A stretch of DNA of 64,000 nucleotides, taken from JAYRSJ01 sp041920215. GTDB lineage: Bacteria > Pseudomonadota > Gammaproteobacteria > Burkholderiales > Burkholderiaceae_C. Positions 16,765 through 25,299 of this stretch are shown piece after piece (position 1 is the first letter of the stretch; every line of letters begins with the position of its first letter). The notes below the pieces were generated by a model that worked only from the letters and a program-made list of their open reading frames with translations, did no database searches and had not been told where the DNA came from. Where the stretch lies: NCBI GenBank assembly GCA_041920215.1, contig JAYRSJ010000023.1:1-64000 (forward strand), given 5' to 3'. Position numbers and translations under genes: made by a program.

Positions 16765-17898
16765 ATGCGGCGCCGGCACTTGTTCGCGCTGACGGCGGCC
16801 TGGCTGTCGCTGGCTGCGGCAATCTGGCCGGCGCTGGCCCAGGCTGAGCCGGCGGGCGAGCTGCGCATAGGCGCTTCGGCGGCGCTGAGCGGGCCGGCCG
16901 GCGCGCTGGGCAGGCGCTACCACGCCGGCGCCCAGGCCTGGTTTGACCAGCTCAACAAGCACCACGGCGGCGTGCAGGGCGCCAAGCTGCTGGTGGAGCT
17001 GCGCGACGATGGCTACGAGCCCGAGCGCGCCGAGACCAATACCCGCGCCCTGCTGGGCGATCCGCGTGTGCTGGCCCTGTTCGGCTATGTGGGCACGCCC
17101 ACCAGCCGGGTCGCCCTGCCCTATGTGCGGCGCAGCGGCATCGCCTATCTGGGCGCCTTCACTGGCGCCTCGATGCTGTGGGACGCGGCGGCGAATCCGA
17201 GCGTCTTCAATGTGCGGGCCAGCTATCTCGACGAGGGCCGGGTGCTGGCGCGGGCGATGCAGGCCAGCGGTGCGCGCAGCGTCAATGTGATGGTGCAGGC
17301 CGACCCCTTCGGCCGCGCCGGCCTGGAGGCGATGCGCGAGGCCCTGCAGGCCAGCGGTCTGCGCCTGCAGGCCACCGCCCTGGTCAGGCGCAACAGCACC
17401 GAGGTGGACGAGAGCGTCCATACCCTGGTGAGCCAGAACCCGGCCGATGCGATCTTCATGGTCAGCACCTATGAGACCTGCGCCGCCTTTGTGAGGCGCG
17501 CGCGGCAGGCGGGTTTCAAGGGGCGCTTCTACACCCTCTCGTTCGCCGGGCTGGAGCCGCTGCGGGCGGCGCTGGACGGTGATCTGCACGATCTGACCAT
17601 CGCCCAGGCGGTGCCCGACCCCGAGGACCGTGCGCTGCCGGTGGTGGCGGCCTACCAGCGGGCGATGCTGGAGGCGGGTGACCGCCGCTTCGACAGCATC
17701 AGCCTGGAGGGCTATATCGCGGCCCGCGTGCTCAGCGAGGGCTTGCGCCGCGCCAAGCCGCCGCTCAGCCGCGCCAGCGTGCGCCTGGGCCTGGAGAGCC
17801 TGGGCGAGCTGGACCTGGGCGGCTTTGTGCTGCGCTACCGGCCGGGCCAGCACAAGGCCTCCAGCTATGTGGGCCTGCGCGGCGGAACCGGGCGCTGA
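16765..17898 (+). CDS. ABC-type branched-chain amino acid/amide binding protein (Peripla_BP_6)
   Basis: A 377-residue protein with a signal peptide (LFALTAAWLSLAAAIWPALAQA). The mature domain has ELRIGASAALSGPAGALGRRYHAGAQAWFDQLN, the hallmark of family 6 periplasmic binding proteins, then a second lobe with VNVMVQADPFGRAGLEAM. An ATG 13 codons upstream would also work. No transporter permease or ATPase genes follow; the next gene is a convergent sensor cyclase. It may feed a remote transporter or serve as a sensor input. The ligand is unknown. Confidence 0.85.
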   Translation: MRRRHLFALTAAWLSLAAAIWPALAQAEPAGELRIGASAALSGPAGALGRRYHAGAQAWFDQLNKHHGGVQGAKLLVELRDDGYEPERAETNTRALLGDPRVLALFGYVGTPTSRVALPYVRRSGIAYLGAFTGASMLWDAAANPSVFNVRASYLDEGRVLARAMQASGARSVNVMVQADPFGRAGLEAMREALQASGLRLQATALVRRNSTEVDESVHTLVSQNPADAIFMVSTYETCAAFVRRARQAGFKGRFYTLSFAGLEPLRAALDGDLHDLTIAQAVPDPEDRALPVVAAYQRAMLEAGDRRFDSISLEGYIAARVLSEGLRRAKPPLSRASVRLGLESLGELDLGGFVLRYRPGQHKASSYVGLRGGTGR

Positions 17899-17913
17899 GA
17901 CCGGGGCCGCGGA

Positions 17914-20900
17914 TCAGGCCGTCGGCTTGGCAAGGCCGGGGCCGCCGAGGCAGACGCTGAGCCGGCTGTCGCCGCGCTGCCAGTCGTCCAGGCTGCGCGG
18001 TGCCTGCGCGGACGGCAGGTCCTCGGCCCGCAACGCTCCCACATAGCCGTCGCGCCCCCGGGCCTTGGCGGCGTAGAGGGCCGAGTCGGCCAGGCTCAGG
18101 CAGGCCGGCCAGTCCCAGGCGCGCGGTCGCTGCGGATCCAGCGGGAAGACCGCGAAGCCGATCGAGACCGTGACCCTGAGCGTGCGGCCACCGCCGATGT
18201 CGAAGGGCCGCTCGCGCACCGCGGCGCAGGCGCGCTCGGCCAGCTCGGCGGCTTCGGCACGATGGGTCTCGCGCACCAGCACCAGCACCTCTTCGCCGCC
18301 CCAGCGCACCAGCGAATCGCTGGCGCGGAAGACCCGGCGCAGGCGCTGGGCCAGCTGCACCAGCACCGCGTCGCCGGCCGCATGGCCGTGGACATCGTTG
18401 ACGCGCTTGAAATGGTCCAGGTCCAGCAGCATCAGCAGCAGATCGCTGTCGGGGCCGGGCTCGGTCTCCTGCTCGAAGCGGCGCAGCGCCAGGCGCAGAT
18501 CGTCGCTCAGGCGCAGCTCCAGATAGCGACGGTTGCGCAGGCCGGTCAGGCTGTCGGTCAGGCTGGCCTCGCGCAGCTCGGCGGTGCGTTCGTCCACCAG
18601 GGCCTGCAGCGCGATCTCGCGCTGGCGCAGCTGCCGGGTGCGCCAGCGCACCCAGGCCCAGATCGCCGCCAGCAGCAGGACCACAGCGGCCAGCTGGGCC
18701 CACAGGGTTTGCCACCAGTGCGGCAGCAGCTGTATCGGCAGGGCCAGCTCGGCGGGGCTCCACAGCCCCGGCTGGGCGCTGACCCGCACCTGCAGCGCGT
18801 AGCGGCCGGGTTTGAGCGGGCCGAAGCTGGGGTTGCGTGCGCCGGCATCGGTCAGCGTCCATTCGTTGTCCAGGCCCTGCAGCCGGTACTGGTAGCGCAG
18901 CCGGCCGGGATCGGCATAGTCCAGGCCGGCAAACTCCACCGCCAGGCTGCGGCTGCCCGCTGGCAGCAGCAGGCCCTGCGGCGCATCGCCGGCCGGCAGC
19001 GGATGCGGCTGGCCGTTGACGCGCAGTGTGCTGATCACCAGCGGCGTGGTGCCGCTGGGCGGCCGGTAGGCCTGCGGCTGTATACGCAGCAGGCCGCGGC
19101 TGCCGCCGAACAGCAGGCTGCCATCGGCCAGCTCGGTGCTGGCGAAGAACCAGAAGCTGCCGAAGGCCGCGCCCTCGGCGGCGCCGAAGCTGTCGATGCG
19201 ATCGCTGCGCGGGTCGTAGACATAGAGCTGGCTCCAGATGCGACCCTGGGTGTCCTCGTGCAGATTGCCGCCGAACACGCCCTCCATGCCCAGGCGCTCG
19301 CTGATGCGCTCGAAGCGGGCGCGGCCGGCGCTGTCCCAGCCGCTGAGCCGGTGCAGGCCGCTGACCGGGGTGTCCACCCACAGGCCGCCGTCGCGCCCGC
19401 GCAGCAGGCCCATCACCACCGGGCTGCCCAGGCTTGCGCCGGGTGCCTGGGGCACGGCCCGCAGCGCGGCCTGCGCCGGGTCCTGGCCCTGGGCGCGGAA
19501 CAGGCCCTGCTGGCCGCCCACCCAGAGCTGCGTGGCGCCGTCGGCGGCACGGTCCTCGATCAGTGCATAGATGCCGCCGAGCAGCGGCAGGCCGTCGGCC
19601 AGATGCACCCGCTGCAGGGCCGCGGCCTGCGGCCCCGGCAGGCGGTACAGGCCCTCCTGCATGCCCAGCCAGATCTCGCCGCTGGCGCGCAGCAGCAGGC
19701 GCTGGGCACGGCCGCCATCGAGCGGCCAGTCGCGCAGCAGCCGGCCATCGGGCGCGCGCCGCTCCAGCCGGCCGGCGGCGGCCATCCACAGGCTGCCATC
19801 GGCGGCCTCGGCCAGCGCCTCGACCACGCTGCTGCGCTCGCGCGGCCAGCGCCCCAGCGTCTGCAGCGCCTGGCCGGGGCGACCGTCCAGGCGGGCGATC
19901 ACGCCGGCCTGGGTGGGGGCCAGCAGCTCGCCGCTGCGCAGCGCCAGCAGCACGCGCACATCGGCCTCGGCCAGGGCGCTGGCAGGGTCAGCATCGGGGC
20001 CGCGCACCGCCAGGGCCGGATGGTGCAGATGGCGCTGCAGGCCCAGGCCATAGCCGCTCAGCCACATCGCGCCGCCGGCGTCGCGCAGCAGGCCGCTGAT
20101 GTCATTGCCGGCCAGGCCGGCGCTGCGGCGCGGGTCGTGGCGCAGCCGGGCGACGATGGCGCCGCTGGCCCGGTCCAGCCATAGCAGGCCGCTCTTGCTG
20201 CCCACCCAGAGCCGGCCGTCCTCGGCCTCGGCCAGCGCCTGGATCGGGGTCTTCAGATCGGGCTGCACCCAGCGCGGCTGGCCCTGGGGCTCGACCACGC
20301 CCAGCCGGCCGTCCTGGGTGCCGAACCACAGCCGGCCTTCGCGGTCCTCGGCCAGCGCCAGCACCGGCACGCCCTGCTTCTCCAGGCCGGGCAGCGGCAG
20401 CGCCTCCCAGCGGCCGCCCGCGCCCTGCCGCCGGGACAGGCCGCGCCAGTGGCCGGCCCAGACGGTGTTGCGGTTGATCTCGCTGCGGCCCACGGCCAGG
20501 GCCAGCACGCGGGCCTCGGGCTGGCCATCCGGCCCGCGCAGGTCCTGAGGCTCGAAGCGGCGGCTGTCCGGGCTGTAGCGCTGCAGGCCCTGGCCCAGGC
20601 TGCCGATCCAGACCTGGCCCTGCGCGTCCTCGGCCAGCGCGCGTATCGGTGCGGCCGGCTGGTGGGCGCTGCCATGGGCTTCGACGCGGTCGGGCCCGGG
20701 CAGATAGGCCTTCAGGCCCTGGAACTCGGTGCCTATCCACATGCGGCCGTCGCGGCCCGCCGCCAGTGCGCGCACCCAGCCGAGGTTGCGCTGGGCCGCG
20801 GTATCGCCGGTCTGCTCGATGGGGCGCAGCCGGTAGCCGTCGTAGCGGGCCAGCCCCTTGCTGGTGGCCACCCAGATGAAGCCGGCGCGGTCCTGCGCCA

Positions 20901-21060
20901 GGGCCGGTGAGGTGTTCTGCGGCAGCGCAATGCTGCGGAACTGCGCTTCGAGGCTGGGGGCGGCGGCGGGTGCGGCGGGGCCGACCGGATACGCGGCCAG
21001 CCAGGACACAGAGGCGGAAAGCAGCAGGCCGGCGGCCAGGCTGCGCAGTGAAAAACGCAT
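17914..21060 (-). CDS. Sensor diguanylate cyclase with beta-propeller (Reg_prop), Y_Y_Y and GGDEF domains
   Basis: A 1048-residue protein. A signal peptide (LRSLAAGLLLSASVSWLAA) is followed by about 650 residues of two-component-regulator propeller repeats (recurring GLARYDGYRL, DGRMWIGTEFQGL, GRLWVGSKSGLL). A Y_Y_Y domain then ends in GPLKPGRYALQVRVS, followed by one transmembrane helix (LAAVVLLLAAIWAWV), a short coiled coil and a C-terminal GGDEF domain. The active-site motif is WGGEEV, with Val in place of the usual Phe. An inhibitory RxxD site (RASD) lies five residues ahead, so catalysis with product inhibition is plausible. The periplasmic propeller should sense a ligand, perhaps a sugar, and control cyclic di-GMP synthesis. 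Confidence 0.9.
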   Translation of the reverse strand: MRFSLRSLAAGLLLSASVSWLAAYPVGPAAPAAAPSLEAQFRSIALPQNTSPALAQDRAGFIWVATSKGLARYDGYRLRPIEQTGDTAAQRNLGWVRALAAGRDGRMWIGTEFQGLKAYLPGPDRVEAHGSAHQPAAPIRALAEDAQGQVWIGSLGQGLQRYSPDSRRFEPQDLRGPDGQPEARVLALAVGRSEINRNTVWAGHWRGLSRRQGAGGRWEALPLPGLEKQGVPVLALAEDREGRLWFGTQDGRLGVVEPQGQPRWVQPDLKTPIQALAEAEDGRLWVGSKSGLLWLDRASGAIVARLRHDPRRSAGLAGNDISGLLRDAGGAMWLSGYGLGLQRHLHHPALAVRGPDADPASALAEADVRVLLALRSGELLAPTQAGVIARLDGRPGQALQTLGRWPRERSSVVEALAEAADGSLWMAAAGRLERRAPDGRLLRDWPLDGGRAQRLLLRASGEIWLGMQEGLYRLPGPQAAALQRVHLADGLPLLGGIYALIEDRAADGATQLWVGGQQGLFRAQGQDPAQAALRAVPQAPGASLGSPVVMGLLRGRDGGLWVDTPVSGLHRLSGWDSAGRARFERISERLGMEGVFGGNLHEDTQGRIWSQLYVYDPRSDRIDSFGAAEGAAFGSFWFFASTELADGSLLFGGSRGLLRIQPQAYRPPSGTTPLVISTLRVNGQPHPLPAGDAPQGLLLPAGSRSLAVEFAGLDYADPGRLRYQYRLQGLDNEWTLTDAGARNPSFGPLKPGRYALQVRVSAQPGLWSPAELALPIQLLPHWWQTLWAQLAAVVLLLAAIWAWVRWRTRQLRQREIALQALVDERTAELREASLTDSLTGLRNRRYLELRLSDDLRLALRRFEQETEPGPDSDLLLMLLDLDHFKRVNDVHGHAAGDAVLVQLAQRLRRVFRASDSLVRWGGEEVLVLVRETHRAEAAELAERACAAVRERPFDIGGGRTLRVTVSIGFAVFPLDPQRPRAWDWPACLSLADSALYAAKARGRDGYVGALRAEDLPSAQAPRSLDDWQRGDSRLSVCLGGPGLAKPTA

Positions 21061-21227
21061 GGGCAGGATCTTAGGCAGCGACGGGCGAGCGTGCCGCAAG
21101 CAGGCGGTGACGGATGCGCAGAAATGCGCGGCCAGGGTTCTGGGGAGGGGCACTGTTCAGGCCGTCCTGGCATCACTACAGTGGGCCAGCCCCTTTTCTT
21201 CTTCCACTTTTGCTCAAGGAGCCGGCG

Positions 21228-21659
21228 ATGCGAATCGATCCCTATCTGTTCTTCAACGGCCGCTGCGAGGAGGCGATCGCGTTCTACCAGGACGCGCTGG
21301 GCGCCGAGCTGCAGATGATGATGCGCAACTCGGACAGCCCCGAACCGCCACCGCCGGGCATGCTGCCGCCGGGCAGCGAGCACAAGATCATGCATGCCTC
21401 GCTGCTGATAGGCGGGGCCCTGCTGATGATGTCGGACGGCAATTGCGACGGCACGGCGCCGGCCGAAGCCTTCAAGGGCTTCTCGCTGTCGCTGGACTGC
21501 GCCGATGCGGCCGAGGCCCGCCGCGCCTTCGAGGCGCTGGCCGGCCAGGGCGGCTCGGTGACGAAGCCGCTGGCCAAGACCTTCTGGGCGCCGCTGTTCG
21601 GCATGGTCAGCGACCGTTTCGGCGTCAGCTGGATGGTGGGAGTGGCGGAACCGGGCTGA
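21228..21659 (+). CDS. VOC family protein, PhnB-like
   Basis: A 143-residue protein beginning MRIDPYLFFNGRCEEAIAFYQDALGAEL and ending FGMVSDRFGVSWMVGV, the classical PhnB/3-demethylubiquinone-9 methyltransferase-like VOC pattern. AAGGAG precedes the ATG. It is monocistronic between two minus-strand genes. Such proteins are small dimeric metal-fold proteins of uncertain substrate; PhnB itself has no proven reaction. Confidence 0.87.
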   Translation: MRIDPYLFFNGRCEEAIAFYQDALGAELQMMMRNSDSPEPPPPGMLPPGSEHKIMHASLLIGGALLMMSDGNCDGTAPAEAFKGFSLSLDCADAAEARRAFEALAGQGGSVTKPLAKTFWAPLFGMVSDRFGVSWMVGVAEPG

Positions 21660-21694
21660 ACCGCCAGCGCAGGGAGCTGATGCCCAGCGTCAGC

Positions 21695-22468
21695 TCAATC
21701 CGGCCCGCCGCGCGGGCTGAAGGTGCGCGGGAAGAAGACCGGTGCGTGGCGGTCTTTCAGCCGGTAGCCCATGGGCGGGCGCTTGGAGCCGCTATCGACG
21801 ATGCCAACCTCCTCCAGGAAGTCGGCCGCCAGCATGCGGGTGCGGAAGCCGCTCTTGTCGACCGGCCGGCCCAGCACCCGCTCGTAGCTGCGCTGCAGCT
21901 GCGGCAGCGTGAAGGGCTCGGGCAGCAAAAAGGCCGGCAGCGAGGTGTATTCCACCTTGCTGCGCAGGCGCTCGACGGCGGCGCGCAGGATCTCGTCATG
22001 GTCGAAGGCCAGCCGGGGCAGCCGGCCGTCGACCTTGAACCAGCGCACATCGGCCGCGTTGGCACCCCGGGCGAGCTGGATCTGGCCGCCCGGCAGCAGC
22101 GCGAAATAGGCATGGGTGGCCGACCAGCCGCGCGGGTCGCGGCCGGCGCTGCCCCAGCTGCCCAGCTGCTCCAGATAGGGGCTGGCCACGCCGGTCTTCT
22201 CCAGCAGCTTGCGGCGCGCGCAGGCCAGCAGATCCGCGTCCTGCGCCACATCGACAAAGCCGCCGGGCAGCGCCCACAGGCCCGGGAAGGGCTCGGCAGC
22301 GTCGGCCGGGCGCTGCACCAGCAGCACCTGCAACGCATCGTCCAGCAGGCTGAAGATGATCACGTCGACCGTGGTGTAGGGCCTGTCGAAAGCGCTCGCC
22401 GCACCGGGCGGCGCCGATCCGGCGCCCCTGGCGCCGGGGTGGGGGGGTGAGGGTCTGGGGTTCGCCAT
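21695..22468 (-). CDS. NrtR-like Nudix transcriptional regulator
   Basis: A 257-residue protein in two parts. Residues 28-160 form a Nudix domain (TVDVIIFSLLDDALQVLLVQRP, LWALPGGFVDVAQDADLLACA). Residues 170-245 form a winged-helix part (LPEPFTLPQLQRSYERVLGRPVDKSGFRTRML). The Nudix box is eroded: RRKLLEKTG stands where REuxEExG is needed for hydrolysis, as in NrtR regulators that bind ADP-ribose-type ligands instead of cleaving them. NrtR proteins repress NAD metabolism genes. It is divergent from an operon including an NAD-kinase-like gene, with a palindrome between them. Confidence 0.82.
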   Translation of the reverse strand: MANPRPSPPHPGARGAGSAPPGAASAFDRPYTTVDVIIFSLLDDALQVLLVQRPADAAEPFPGLWALPGGFVDVAQDADLLACARRKLLEKTGVASPYLEQLGSWGSAGRDPRGWSATHAYFALLPGGQIQLARGANAADVRWFKVDGRLPRLAFDHDEILRAAVERLRSKVEYTSLPAFLLPEPFTLPQLQRSYERVLGRPVDKSGFRTRMLAADFLEEVGIVDSGSKRPPMGYRLKDRHAPVFFPRTFSPRGGPD

Positions 22469-22481
22469 GCTCGTTTGCTTC

Positions 22482-22510
22482 TTGACCTGCCTGGTGATGA
22501 GTTGTACTGT
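22482..22510 (+). promoter_or_regulatory. Sigma-70-type promoter for the SPFH/NAD-kinase-like operon
   Basis: TTGACC and TACTGT are separated by 17 nt, with the start codon about 55 nt downstream of the -10. The -10 overlaps the first bases of the palindrome that is the candidate NrtR operator, so a bound repressor would block initiation. Confidence 0.5.
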
Positions 22511-22530
22511 ACGCCTTATACAAGGTGTAC
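22509..22530. promoter_or_regulatory. 22-bp imperfect palindrome, candidate NrtR operator
   Basis: The half-sites GTACgCCTT and AAGGtGTAC are arranged as an inverted repeat; 18 of 22 positions are symmetric. It lies in the 96-bp gap between the NrtR-like gene and the SPFH gene and overlaps the promoter of the latter. Regulators of this family commonly bind such dyads beside their own gene. Confidence 0.6.
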
Positions 22531-22564
22531 TAAACAACTTATTGACGACGGCAAGGAGCGACAC

Positions 22565-23632
22565 ATGTTCGGATTCAGGTTCATCAAGTCACAGCCCACC
22601 ACCCATCTGATGCAGTTCCGCAGCGGCAAGCTGGCGCGCGAGGGCGCGGGCCTGTCCTTCTTCTACTACGCACCGACGACGACCCTGGTGGCGGTGCCGG
22701 TGGCCAGCCAGGACCGGCCCTTCATGCTGGATCTGGTGACGGCCGATTTCCAGAGCGTCAGCGTGCAGGGTCAGGTCACCTATCGCATCAATGCCCCGCA
22801 GCGCACGGCGGCGATGATGGACTTCTCGCTGCGGCCGGACGGCAAGGGCTTCGCCTCGGAGGACCCGGCGCGGCTGGCGGACCGGGTGGCCCAGCAGGCC
22901 GAGGTGATCGTGCAGCAGGCGGTGCAGGCGCTGGACCTCAAGCAGGCGCTGCGGGCCTCGGCCCTGATCGCGCGCACCGCGCAGCGCGAGCTGGGCGCCC
23001 AGGCCGAGATCGAGGCCCTCGGCCTGGAGATACTGGGTGTTTCCATCCTCAGCGTGAAGCCCACGCCCGATATCGCCCGCGCGCTGGAGGCCGAGGCGCG
23101 CGAGGCGAATCTGCGGGCCGCGGACGATGCGGTCTATGCGCGGCGCATGTCGGCCGTCGAGAAGGAGCGCGCGATACGCCAGAACGAGCTGGATACCGAG
23201 ATCGCGGTCGAGCACAAGCGACGCGAGATCAGCGAGACCCAGCTGGAGGCCAAGGCCGCGCTGATGCGCAAGGACAACAGCCTGCGGGCCGAGCAGATGA
23301 GCGCCGATGTGGCGCTGGAGGCCAGCCGCAAGGACTTCGTGGCCGGCCAGGCCGCCAACAGCCGCACGCTGGCCGAGGCCGAGGCGCACCGGGTGGCCAG
23401 CGTGATGGGCGCGCTGAGCCAGGCCGACCCGCGCATCGTGCAGGCGCTGGCGGCCGTCGGCATGCAGCCGGCGCAGCTGATCGCGCAGGCCTTCGGCGGC
23501 ATTGCCGAGAACGCCGAGCGCATCGGCCAGTTCAATATGGCGCCCGAGCTGCTGCAGGCCCTGCTGGGACATGGGCCGGCCAGCGCCGAAGCAGCGCTGC
23601 CGAGGAGGGCCGCCCATGAGCGCAGCCGCTGA
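22565..23632 (+). CDS. SPFH/band 7 domain protein
   Basis: A 355-residue protein. Residues 5-190 form an SPFH (band 7) domain (FMLDLVTADFQSVSVQGQVTYRIN), followed by a long charged coiled coil (RMSAVEKERAIRQNELDTEI...). AGGAG sits 6 nt before the ATG. There is no obvious N-terminal membrane helix, so it may attach peripherally or form a cytoplasmic ring. It overlaps the next gene by 17 bp, so the two are translationally coupled. Flotillin-like proteins scaffold membrane complexes; linkage to an NAD-kinase-like protein under an NrtR-like regulator is unusual. Confidence 0.82.
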   Translation: MFGFRFIKSQPTTHLMQFRSGKLAREGAGLSFFYYAPTTTLVAVPVASQDRPFMLDLVTADFQSVSVQGQVTYRINAPQRTAAMMDFSLRPDGKGFASEDPARLADRVAQQAEVIVQQAVQALDLKQALRASALIARTAQRELGAQAEIEALGLEILGVSILSVKPTPDIARALEAEAREANLRAADDAVYARRMSAVEKERAIRQNELDTEIAVEHKRREISETQLEAKAALMRKDNSLRAEQMSADVALEASRKDFVAGQAANSRTLAEAEAHRVASVMGALSQADPRIVQALAAVGMQPAQLIAQAFGGIAENAERIGQFNMAPELLQALLGHGPASAEAALPRRAAHERSR

Positions 23633-24557
23633 AAGCCGCAAGATCGTGCTCGTGACCCGCAAGACGCGGCTGGAGGAGCTGATCGCCAAGTACCACACGC
23701 TGGCGCAGGCACGCTTCTACATCGAGCATCTGGGCGCTGACTTCACGGATTATGTGCAGGAGCATATGGCCTACAGCCAGAGCCTGCTGAGCGTCAGCGA
23801 GGCGCTGCGGGCCTGGGGCCGGCACCAGGTGCTGGACCGCGCCCAGCTGCCCAACTATGTGTTCGCGGCCGACGACATCGTGCTGGCCCTGGGCCAGGAC
23901 GGCCTGGTGGCCAATACCATGAAGTACCTGGACGGCCAGCCCCTGGTGGGCATCAACCCCGAGCCCAGCCGCTGGGACGGGCTGCTACTGCCCTTTGAGC
24001 CGCGCCAGATCGGCCCCCTGCTGTCGGAGGTGGCGCATGAGCGCCGTGCGGCCAAGGCGGTGACGATGGCGCAGGCGCGCCTGTCCGACGGGCAGACGCT
24101 GCTGGCCGTCAACGATCTGTTCATAGGCCCGCGCAGCCACAGCTCGGCGCTCTACGACATCAGCCTGGGCGCGCAGCACGAGCGGCAGTCGTCCTCGGGC
24201 GTGATCGTCTCCACCGGCCTGGGCTCGACCGCCTGGCTGAAGAGCGTGATGACCGGATCGATGGCCCTGGCGGCCGCGGCCGCCGGCGCCCCGCCGCCCG
24301 GTGAGTACCGGCCCCTGGCCTGGGATGCGCAGCAGCTGCGTTTCGCGGTGCGCGAGCCCTTCCCGACCCGGCACTCGCAGGCCACGCTGGTCTATGGTGA
24401 GCTCAACCCGCAGCAGCCGCAGCTGCGCCTGCGCTCGCTGATGCCCGAGCACGGCGTGATCTTCTCCGACGGCATGGAGGCCGACTTTCTGCGCTTCACC
24501 GCCGGGATGGAGGTGGTGGTGACGGTGGCGAGGCGCAGGGGGGTGTTGGTGGTGTAG
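23616..24557 (+). CDS. NAD-kinase-like protein
   Basis: A 313-residue protein resembling NAD(+) kinases: VLALGQDGLVANTMKYL corresponds to the GGDGT nucleotide-binding loop (the first Gly is replaced), and SSGVIVSTGLGSTAWLKS matches the conserved GxxxSTPTGSTAY region. NDLFIGPRSHSSALYDI follows the ligand-binding NE/xxD element. It is too divergent to be the housekeeping enzyme, so the substrate may be NAD or another nucleotide or lipid. GAGGAGGG precedes the ATG. It forms an operon with the SPFH gene under the NrtR-like regulator. Confidence 0.72.
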   Translation: MSAAAESRKIVLVTRKTRLEELIAKYHTLAQARFYIEHLGADFTDYVQEHMAYSQSLLSVSEALRAWGRHQVLDRAQLPNYVFAADDIVLALGQDGLVANTMKYLDGQPLVGINPEPSRWDGLLLPFEPRQIGPLLSEVAHERRAAKAVTMAQARLSDGQTLLAVNDLFIGPRSHSSALYDISLGAQHERQSSSGVIVSTGLGSTAWLKSVMTGSMALAAAAAGAPPPGEYRPLAWDAQQLRFAVREPFPTRHSQATLVYGELNPQQPQLRLRSLMPEHGVIFSDGMEADFLRFTAGMEVVVTVARRRGVLVV

Positions 24558-24608
24558 CGGGTGCGGCGCGGGCCGGCGGCGCGCTGCGGCATTCATTTAT
24601 CCATTTGT

Positions 24609-25107
24609 TCATTCACTCGGCTCTTCGATCGCGCGCGTCCCCCGGCAGCTTGGGTAGGCACTGCAGCCCCAGAAGAGCTTGCCGGCATTGGCGCCCTGCT
24701 TGGCGAGTCGGCGCAGCATCGCTTGGCCGCACCTGGGGCAAGACGGGTGGGCAGGCGCTGGGGCCTGGGCTTGTGCCTGCGCCTCGGTGGGGGCTGCTGT
24801 CCTTGCGGAAGTGGCGGCTGCGGCACTCTGAAGCATTCGGTGCAACTCGCTGCCGTCGATCAGCGCCAGATTGCGCCCGCTGGCAAAGTCCTGTGCCTCC
24901 TGCGTGAAGCGGCCTGAGGTGACGACAAAGCCGCCGGCCGCGCCGCGCGCAGCGGCGCCAGGCAGAAACAGCGGCGCCGGCCAGACAGATCAAGGGCAGG
25001 ATGTACTGCCCGCCCGTTGCCAAGCCCTTCACCATGATCTGCACCACGCCAGCCCACCAGGGCAGCATCGCCACCAGATCCATCAAGCCCTCGGCAGGAC
25101 TGCTCCG
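24609..25107 (-). pseudogene. Remnant of an Mrr-type restriction endonuclease with C4 zinc finger
   Basis: One frame near 25107-24960 reads SPAEGLMDLVAMLPWWAGVV and a second hydrophobic stretch, the membrane-anchored N-terminus of Mrr-like (DUF2034) endonucleases. A different frame then reads AARGAAGGFVVTSGRFTQEA...FASGRNLALIDGSEL and a topoisomerase-type zinc finger (CPRCG...FWGCSAYPSCRGTR). The central catalytic core with the D/QxK residues is missing and the frame shifts between the parts. An internal deletion plus frameshift is the simplest explanation. The ATG-initiated 78-codon C-terminal frame is intact and could still make a small zinc-finger protein. Confidence 0.7.
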
Positions 25108-25299
25108 ATGACTCTGTGCATGAGGTCCGCTTCGGCATCTAGGCCGATGTACGCCTAATTGCCGTAGTACAAATCGTTGCCCCTCTTCGTTGTTTCAGCT
25201 CAGGATCGCACACACCGTCCCTAGCTTGTCTTCAAGCGGCGACTAGCCAAGTCCTCGCCGTGGACCTATCGTGCAGCGCAGCCCTTGCAGGAGCCCGCC

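Noticed and set aside
18262..20184. A 640-codon plus-strand frame opposite the sensor cyclase
   Set aside because: Low-complexity Ala/Gln/Arg product, wholly inside a gene with recognised domains on the other strand.
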